Shown here: piece by piece, positions 1 through 4,784 of the stretch
Layout of the letters: each line of letters begins with the position of its first letter
Numbering within the stretch: the first letter of the stretch is position 1
Assembly (NCBI GenBank): GCA_964599885.1
Contig: CAZRHH010000095.1
Coordinates: 1-10,131, forward strand
Source: CAZRHH01 sp964599885
GTDB taxonomy: Bacteria > Chloroflexota > Dehalococcoidia > DSTF01 > JACRBR01
Length of the DNA stretch: 10,131 bases
Direction of reading: 5' to 3'
Made by a program: the position numbers and the translations under genes
The notes under the pieces: model-generated
Seen by the model: only the letters and a program-made list of their open reading frames with translations
What the model was told of the DNA's origin: nothing
Databases searched by the model: none

Positions 1-1
1 C

Positions 2-889
2 ACCCCCGCCGCGAAGACGCGCGCGCTCTCACAGCTGGCGCGCGTGACACGGCGGCTGCATCCGCGCGGCACCGACCGCGCCCTCCGCATGCTCTATCAC
101 CCCGACCGGCGCGCCACCGATCACTTCGAGACGGTGCTGCCGTTCGACCGCAATCTCCGCATCCGCTGCGACACCGCGTCGTTCATCGAGTGGCAAATCT
201 TCTTCTACGGCCACTACGAGCCCGAGATCGCGCGGCTCGTGCGGCGGCTGCTCCCCGCCAGTGGCGTCGCAATCGATGCCGGCGCGAATGTCGGCTGTCA
301 CACGCTCGTCATGGCCGATGCCGTCGGCGCGACCGGACGCGTGCTGGCGTTCGAGCCACATCCGCGCACCTACCGCCGCCTCGCCGCGAACGTGCATCTC
401 AACGAACTGACGAACGTCGATGCGTGGCCGGTCGGCCTCAGCGATTCCCACGGCACAGTGCAGTTGCACTCGCCGGCGATGGATCACCCGTTGCCCGGCA
501 AGGCGACGATGCACGAAGAGAATCTCGCTGACCGCGCGCACATTCCGGTGACAGAGCAGTTCCCCGTGCGCGTCATCCCGCTTGACGCGGTCGCCGGCGA
601 GCGAAGCCTCGAGCGCCTCGATATGATCAAGATCGATGTCGAAGGCCACGAGATGGCCGTACTCCGCGGCGCGCGTGCGAGCATCGAGCGGTTCCGCCCC
701 CACGTCATCTTCGAGTACACAACGACTTTCTGGCACACGATCGGCGAGACGCTCGACGGTGCGCAATCGTTCTTTGACGCGCTGGACTACGACCTGCGCT
801 TCATCAACGGCGCAAACCTCACCACGATCAGCAATGATCTGCGCCACGGCAATCTGCTCGCGTCACCGCGCGCCGCGAAGCGTCCCTAA
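2..889 (+). CDS. FkbM-family SAM-dependent methyltransferase, 5' end probably outside window
   Basis: Class I SAM-dependent methyltransferase of the FkbM type (Methyltransf_21), a family that O-methylates sugars, polyketides or other small molecules; the substrate cannot be read here. Counting from a possible GTG start at 44, the SAM-binding motif I is VAIDAGANVG (residues 75-84), followed by the acidic FEPHP motif (103-107) and the family hallmark MIKIDVEGHE (194-203). The reading frame is open without a stop from base 2, and the residues encoded before GTG44 continue the same basic helical N-terminus, so the true start is probably upstream and the gene is truncated by the window. GTG44 has no convincing ribosome-binding site. 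It stops at TAA 887-889 and is convergent with the alpha-mannosidase gene, 65 bp away. Seen: motifs and open frame. Known: family role. Family assignment is firm, start uncertain. Confidence 0.88.
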   Translation, partial: TPAAKTRALSQLARVTRRLHPRGTDRALRMLYHPDRRATDHFETVLPFDRNLRIRCDTASFIEWQIFFYGHYEPEIARLVRRLLPASGVAIDAGANVGCHTLVMADAVGATGRVLAFEPHPRTYRRLAANVHLNELTNVDAWPVGLSDSHGTVQLHSPAMDHPLPGKATMHEENLADRAHIPVTEQFPVRVIPLDAVAGERSLERLDMIKIDVEGHEMAVLRGARASIERFRPHVIFEYTTTFWHTIGETLDGAQSFFDALDYDLRFINGANLTTISNDLRHGNLLASPRAAKRP

Positions 890-900
890 TCGCCCTCTGC

Positions 901-942
901 TCTCTGTTCTCTGTTCTCTGTTCTCTGTTCTCTGTTCTCTGT
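901..942. repeat. Six perfect tandem copies of heptamer TCTCTGT
   Basis: Six exact consecutive TCTCTGT units, with a degenerate copy before (CCTCTGC, 894-900) and after (TCTTTCG, 943-949). The tract fills the gap between two convergent genes, starting 11 bp after the FkbM stop. The + strand reads as a pyrimidine-rich, G-poor stretch; the minus strand reads (ACAGAGA)n. The same heptad, less perfect, follows apt at 3892-3926. It could be a slipped-strand expansion, a mobile intergenic repeat, or a Rho-loading-like stretch for the FkbM transcript; nothing in the sequence decides between these. Confidence 0.95.
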
Positions 943-943
943 T

Positions 944-967
944 CTTTCGGCGCCTCAGCGCCGAAAG
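944..967. terminator. Perfect 10-bp hairpin, probable bidirectional terminator without U-tract
   Basis: CTTTCGGCGC (944-953) and GCGCCGAAAG (958-967) are perfectly complementary around a 4-nt loop. The loop includes the stop codon of the alpha-mannosidase gene (955-957, TGA on the minus strand). The hairpin lies between two convergent genes, where a shared terminator is expected. No run of T follows on either strand, so it is not a canonical intrinsic terminator; it could instead protect the 3' end of the mRNA. The fold is certain on paper, the function is inferred. Confidence 0.55.
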
Positions 968-3648
968 CGCAGCGTCACGATCTCGTTCGTCCGCGCGCTC
1001 AGCAGCACCTCACCCGCGACCCGCGTTACGTCCTCGATGTGCTCTTCGTTGAGATTCACCATCGTCACGTCGCCCTGCAGCGGCGGCACGTCGATCGTCC
1101 CATCGGCCGCCGCGCTGCTCGTGTTATAGACCCGCACAATCACGCCGTCGCCGTCCTCCGCGCGCTTGATGCCGCTGACGGCGAACGCCGCGCCCGTCAG
1201 GTTCACGAGCGAGCCCTTCGCGTCGAGACGGCCCAGGCCGTGCCGGTTCCAGCGTGCCCGCATCGGCCGCAGGTGTTGCACGGCGGCGACGTGCGCTTCG
1301 GCCGACTCCCAGTCGCCCGCGTGCGGGATGATGCTGTACCCGAACTCGTGCCGGCCGTGCAGTTGCGCGCCCGGCGTCCGCAACTGCGGCCCGGCGCCGC
1401 CGCGCCGCGACGAAATATCCGAGCGCGAAAGCCAGCCGACGCATCGCAGCAGCGTGACCGCGATCTCGGCGCCGTCCGGCGTGTCGAGCGCCTCGTACTC
1501 GGGCAGGCCGCGGTTGGCGATCGTCAGCCCATTCGCGCCGTCATCGACGCTGGCGAACGCCTTCTGCGGATACGTTCCCAGCGGCTGCTCCATCCACGTC
1601 GCCGGATCCCACTCAGGCAACGCGATCGGCCGCTCGATAACGCCGAAGTGCTGATCGCCCTTCGAAACGTCCGTCGTCACGCCCGACGGAAAGTGCACGC
1701 GCAGCCGGTGATCTTCCGCCGCGTTGAACACCGTCGTCCGCACGTCGATGCGCGGCACGCCATCCGTCAGCGTGATCGCCGACACGATGCGCTCGTCGCA
1801 CTGCGCGCTGCTGCGTGAAGCGCGGTCCGCGGCGATGCCCGCCGGCAGCCGGTACGTCATCTCCATCGTCAGCGTCTGCAAGTTTGGGCGTGCCGTCACA
1901 CTGATCTTCGGCGGGGCGACGGGCGCGTCGACGATCGTGTCGGATTCCGGCACGCAGTAGTTGTACTCATCGCCGCGATCGCCGCCATCGACGAAGCGGT
2001 TGAGGCCGCGCAGCACGCGCCCGTCGCGCTTGTCCGTGACGGTAATCGTGCCGTCGTCCTGCGCTTCGACCGCGAACACCGCGTTTTCGATCGACCGCGC
2101 GCCCGCGGAAGGCGCAGATTCTCTGGCGGCGCCCATCTGCGTTTCGAGACGGTAGACCTTGTAGCCGTAGCCCGGCACGTCTCGCGCGACGAAGCCGATG
2201 TCGGCGCGGCGCGTGTCGAAGCCGCTCGGCGCGCCGTCAGGGATCGTGAACGACGTGGGCGCTGCCGCGAGTTGTGCTTCGATCCGTTCGCCGTCGGGCC
2301 CAAGTACGGCGACGACGGGCTGCTCGTCACTCCACGGCAGCGTCGCGGTCACGTAGCCAGTTGCGGCATGCGGCGTCGGATTGAAGACGCTGATCGTGCC
2401 CAGCGGATCGTCCGGCCCGAGCGCGCCGATCGTCCGCAGCGACTGCCGGACGATCTCTTCGCCGATCTCGTGTACCCACTGGTAGCGCTGCCGCATCTCC
2501 TCATGCACGGAGTCGACCGAACAGCCGCAGATCGAATCGTGCGGCTGATTCTCGAGCAGGTGTCGCCACGCGCGGTCGATCAGCGCCGATATCGACTGCT
2601 CGGACGTCGGGAAGGGCATGTGCGCCGTCGTTGCCGGCAACGGCTCCTTCCACTCGGGACCAGCATCGCGCCGCAGCATGTCCGCCCAAACGGAGAACGG
2701 CTCCGCCCAGTGCGCCAGAAGATCCTCGCATTCCTGGTTCTGCTGCTTGATCCACATTCGCGCCGAAAGCACGCCCGGCAGCAGGTGCGCGCGCTGCCCG
2801 CTGCGGAACTCGCCTTCATGCCGCGGCCACTCGTGCGCGCGTTCGCCCATCGTCTCGCGCACACGGTCGAACACCTCGGGCAGCGATGAGTGCATCACGA
2901 ACGCGTCGTCCAGCGCGTCGTTCGCCGTCGCGACGATCGACGACAGTTCGACCTGCGGGCCGAGGTGGTCGCCGCCGTTCATCATCAGCACGTACGGCGT
3001 CGTCGCCAGCGGTTCGAGGTCGTCGCGAATCGCCTGAATGCGCGAAGCGAGCTGCTTGCCGCCGCGAGGCAGCACCGCCGCCGCGCCGTACCCGCTCGGC
3101 TTGTGGATCGTCAGCACCTCGCTGCCGTCCGGGGCGCGCCAGAAGAACTCCGTCGTCTTTAGCGACTCGTCGGCGCCGCGCCACATCGTCGCGTTTTGAA
3201 TGCCGAAGCCGTTCAGGATCGCCGGCATGTGCGCGATCTGCCCGAACGGATCGGGAATGTAACCGACCTTCATCACCGGCCCGAACGCCGCCGCGACGCG
3301 ATGCCCACGCAGAAAGTTGCGCACCAGCGCCTCGCCGCCGGGCAGCGCTTCGTCCGGGATGATGTACCACGGCCCGATCAGCAGCTTGCCCTGCTGCACC
3401 ACCCGCTCGATATCGGGAAAGCGGTCCGGCCGCACCTCCAGATAGTCCTCGAGCGGGATCGTGTGTCCGTCGAGCATGAAGTGCTTGTAATCCGGGTCAT
3501 CCTCGAACAGGTCGAGCAGCGTGTCCATCAACCCAACGAGCCGCACCCGAAAAGATTGGTACGGCAGATACCACTCCCGGTCCCAGTGCGTGTGCGAGAT
3601 GACCATGAGCATGCGCTTGTCGCGCGGCTTCGTGTACGACGACGTCAT
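955..3648 (-). CDS. GH38 alpha-mannosidase (MngB-like), cytoplasmic
   Basis: Glycoside hydrolase family 38 enzyme, a zinc-dependent retaining hydrolase that releases alpha-linked mannose. In the 897-aa product the catalytic domain is N-terminal: zinc-binding HTHWDREWY (residues 19-27), the nucleophile and zinc ligand Asp133 in GYIPDPFGQ, the NGGDH segment (224-228) near the usual acid/base position, and the zinc ligand His370 in NQPHDSICG. A helical mid-domain follows (about 350-450), then the C-terminal beta domains (about 480-897, including LLRCVGWLSR near 733). Length and architecture resemble E. coli MngB (mannosylglycerate hydrolase) and bacterial COG0383 proteins. No signal peptide is seen. 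ATG at 3648 was chosen because a GGAAAGAG ribosome-binding site lies 7 nt upstream and homology starts a few residues later; the frame is open for 58 more codons, but these look non-coding. Substrate specificity is not readable: mannosylglycerate, mannose oligosaccharides or N-glycan fragments are all possible. Confidence 0.93.
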   Translation of the reverse strand: MTSSYTKPRDKRMLMVISHTHWDREWYLPYQSFRVRLVGLMDTLLDLFEDDPDYKHFMLDGHTIPLEDYLEVRPDRFPDIERVVQQGKLLIGPWYIIPDEALPGGEALVRNFLRGHRVAAAFGPVMKVGYIPDPFGQIAHMPAILNGFGIQNATMWRGADESLKTTEFFWRAPDGSEVLTIHKPSGYGAAAVLPRGGKQLASRIQAIRDDLEPLATTPYVLMMNGGDHLGPQVELSSIVATANDALDDAFVMHSSLPEVFDRVRETMGERAHEWPRHEGEFRSGQRAHLLPGVLSARMWIKQQNQECEDLLAHWAEPFSVWADMLRRDAGPEWKEPLPATTAHMPFPTSEQSISALIDRAWRHLLENQPHDSICGCSVDSVHEEMRQRYQWVHEIGEEIVRQSLRTIGALGPDDPLGTISVFNPTPHAATGYVTATLPWSDEQPVVAVLGPDGERIEAQLAAAPTSFTIPDGAPSGFDTRRADIGFVARDVPGYGYKVYRLETQMGAARESAPSAGARSIENAVFAVEAQDDGTITVTDKRDGRVLRGLNRFVDGGDRGDEYNYCVPESDTIVDAPVAPPKISVTARPNLQTLTMEMTYRLPAGIAADRASRSSAQCDERIVSAITLTDGVPRIDVRTTVFNAAEDHRLRVHFPSGVTTDVSKGDQHFGVIERPIALPEWDPATWMEQPLGTYPQKAFASVDDGANGLTIANRGLPEYEALDTPDGAEIAVTLLRCVGWLSRSDISSRRGGAGPQLRTPGAQLHGRHEFGYSIIPHAGDWESAEAHVAAVQHLRPMRARWNRHGLGRLDAKGSLVNLTGAAFAVSGIKRAEDGDGVIVRVYNTSSAAADGTIDVPPLQGDVTMVNLNEEHIEDVTRVAGEVLLSARTNEIVTLRFRR

Positions 3649-3655
3649 GATGCTG

Positions 3656-3663
3656 CTCTTTCC
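3656..3663 (-). promoter_or_regulatory. Ribosome-binding site of the alpha-mannosidase gene
   Basis: On the minus strand this reads GGAAAGAG, 7 nt before ATG 3648. It decides the start against the longer open frame reaching 3822, whose first ATG lies in low-complexity intergenic sequence. Confidence 0.6.
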
Positions 3664-3754
3664 GGATGTTGCTGCGCGGCACAGCCCGCTCCGCCGCGAT
3701 AGTAACGAATGCACGGCGCAGAACCCAGACAGGCGGGAACCTTCGGTGGCGCCG

Positions 3755-3771
3755 TCTTGCCGGACGCAAGA
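3755..3771. other. Small inverted repeat in the alpha-mannosidase upstream gap
   Basis: TCTTGC and GCAAGA form a perfect 6-bp stem around a 5-nt loop, about 107 bp upstream of the alpha-mannosidase ATG. The rest of the 278-bp gap (3649-3926) has no convincing promoter: a TACTAT -10-like hexamer on the minus strand at 3699-3704 has no recognisable -35. The hairpin could be an operator, a decayed terminator for apt, or chance. Confidence 0.3.
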
Positions 3772-3891
3772 ATGTAGGGACGCACCTCCAGATCCCTCCC
3801 GGTCGCCTGGCGCATTCGACACAGTCCGCGCCCATCGCCCGTTCCTGCGATTACCCCATCCTTCTAATCTGTGTCATCTGTGGACAAACTG

Positions 3892-3926
3892 TTCTCTGTT
3901 CCCTGCTCTCTGTTCTCTGCTCTGGG
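3892..3926. repeat. Five degenerate heptads (TTCTCTG) abutting the apt stop codon
   Basis: Consecutive heptads TTCTCTG, TTCCCTG, CTCTCTG, TTCTCTG and CTCTGGG run exactly up to base 3926; the apt stop codon occupies 3927-3929. This is the same unit as the perfect tract at 901-942, in the same orientation relative to the upstream minus-strand gene. It is preceded by AATCTGTGTCATCTGTGG (3867-3884), a phrase of the same T/C/G-biased style that contains two ATCTGTG units. Confidence 0.85.
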
Positions 3927-4442
3927 TCAGGCGTAGCGGATGAACGTCCGCACGTCGTAGCCATCGAGCCGCGCGCGGCCGCCGAGAGCCGCCAGCTCGA
4001 TCAGAAACACGCACCCAGCGACGCGCCCGCCCAGCAGCTCGACGAGCTTTGCCGACGCGCGCGCAGTGCCGCCCGTCGCCAGCAGATCGTCAACGAGCGC
4101 CACGCGCTGACCGGCCGTGATCGCGTCGGCGTGGATGTCGAGCGCGTTGTCACCGTATTCGAGCGAATATTCGACGGTCATCCGCGCGGCGGGGAGCTTG
4201 CCGGGCTTCCGCACCGGCACGAACGGCAGCCGCAGCCTGTGCGCGATCGGCGCGCCGAAGACGAACCCGCGTGATTCGACGCCGACGATTACGTCAACAC
4301 GCAGCGACTCGATGTGCGCGCTCATCTCCTCGATCGCGAACGCGAACGCGCCGGACTCGTGCAGCAGCGGCGTGATATCCCGGAAGAGGATGCCCGGCGC
4401 CGGAAAGTCCGGCACGTCGCGGATGTACTGCTTCAGATCCAT
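3927..4442 (-). CDS. apt: Adenine phosphoribosyltransferase
   Basis: Purine-salvage enzyme that makes AMP and pyrophosphate from adenine and PRPP in the cytoplasm. The 171-aa product has normal family length and the family landmarks throughout: the N-terminus MDLKQYIRDVPDFPAPGILF with DITPLL, the ESRGF purine-site segment (residues 56-60), VRKPGKLP (77-84), and the PRPP-binding loop ALVDDLLATGGT (114-125), ending with FLIEL. ATG 4442 is the family-typical start. No ribosome-binding site is visible upstream, while a TAGACT -10-like hexamer sits 6 nt before the ATG, suggesting a leaderless transcript. It lies between the alpha-mannosidase gene (278-bp gap) and the lyase-like gene (335-bp gap), so it is probably transcribed on its own. 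Its stop codon touches the heptad repeat. Confidence 0.97.
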   Translation of the reverse strand: MDLKQYIRDVPDFPAPGILFRDITPLLHESGAFAFAIEEMSAHIESLRVDVIVGVESRGFVFGAPIAHRLRLPFVPVRKPGKLPAARMTVEYSLEYGDNALDIHADAITAGQRVALVDDLLATGGTARASAKLVELLGGRVAGCVFLIELAALGGRARLDGYDVRTFIRYA

Positions 4443-4448
4443 GCGTCG

Positions 4449-4454
4449 AGTCTA
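4449..4454 (-). promoter_or_regulatory. Possible -10 element of a leaderless apt transcript
   Basis: The minus strand reads TAGACT, followed by six bases and then the apt ATG, so transcription would begin at or next to the start codon. No -35 hexamer is recognisable at the normal distance, and no Shine-Dalgarno sequence precedes the ATG. The same TAGACT hexamer is used in the better-supported promoter at 7654-7682. Confidence 0.35.
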
Positions 4455-4605
4455 GCGCGACCGATGCTCAGGCGCGCTTGAGGGTGACATCCGGCGCTTC
4501 GAGCTATCCGGCGGAAAGGGCACTCTCTTCAGGTGCCAGGATCGGTGAGGCTTGATGATGAACCGCCGCCCCAGAGGATGTCTCGGCCTGCGAGGCCAAG
4601 GTTCG

Positions 4606-4708
4606 CAACACGAAAATTACGAAACGAACTCCCCAACATGAAACTACGAAACGAACTCCGCAACACGAAAACTACGAAACGAACTCCCCAGCACGAAAAC
4701 TACGAAAT
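4606..4708. repeat. 28-bp tandem repeat, about 3.7 copies
   Basis: Units begin at 4606, 4634, 4661 and 4689. The consensus starts CAACACGAAAACTACGAA and continues ACGAACTCCC. Unit 1 has one substitution in the core (GAAAATTACGAA), unit 2 lacks one A, unit 3 matches the consensus, and unit 4 diverges after GAAAT. A fifth copy of the 12-bp core lies apart at 4773-4784. The tract is much more A-rich than its surroundings. The unit is not a palindrome and the copies touch each other without spacers, so this is not a CRISPR array. Confidence 0.9.
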
Positions 4709-4723
4709 CCTTCCCTTCAGATT

Positions 4724-4757
4724 CTTTGCGCTCCTTCGCGTCCTTTGCGCCTTTGCG
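4724..4757. repeat. Degenerate CTTTGCG-type periodic tract
   Basis: The tract reads CTTTGCG, CTCCTTCGCG, TCCTTTGCG and CCTTTGCG in succession: four related 7-10-bp units. It sits between the 28-bp repeat and the end of the lyase-like gene. I recognise this phrase style (followed here by GTGAACC) as resembling intergenic low-complexity repeats of environmental bacterial genomes; that is recollection, not a search result. Confidence 0.7.
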
Positions 4758-4772
4758 GTGAACCGTCTATGT

Positions 4773-4784
4773 GAAAACTACGAA
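4773..4784. repeat. Isolated copy of the 28-bp repeat core, containing the stop codon of the lyase-like gene
   Basis: GAAAACTACGAA is identical to the cores at 4667-4678 and 4695-4706. Its CTA (4778-4780) is the TAG stop codon of the lyase-like gene on the minus strand. The gene thus ends inside a repeat copy, 64 bp from the main tandem array. Confidence 0.8.

Larger units (their letters stand above)
4443..4777. other. 335-bp gene-free gap, rich in repeats
   Basis: No gene was found between apt and the lyase-like gene. The left part (4443-4605) holds the apt upstream region, a small imperfect hairpin at 4467-4482 with one G-T pair, two copies of ATCCGGCG 17 bp apart (near 4489 and 4506), and a 5-bp hairpin GGCCT-GCG-AGGCC at 4585-4597. 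The right part (4606-4777) is repeat sequence, described separately. Base composition changes sharply from GC-rich to A-rich at about 4606. Confidence 0.7.

Noticed and set aside
29..847. Minus-strand open frame opposite the FkbM gene
   Set aside because: The + strand carries all FkbM motifs in order; the minus-strand product shows none.
3721..3790. T-box-like phrase (AGGCGGGAACC) and hairpin upstream of the GH38 gene
   Set aside because: It is on the + strand, pointing away from the GH38 gene and into the antisense of apt; the full T-box motif and terminator are absent.
3649..3822. 58-codon in-frame upstream extension of the GH38 gene
   Set aside because: Composition is unlike the protein, it falls in repeat-like intergenic DNA, and a good ribosome-binding site precedes ATG 3648.
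4606..4784. Possible CRISPR array
   Set aside because: The 28-bp units are directly adjacent with no spacers, are not dyad-symmetric, and no cas gene is near.
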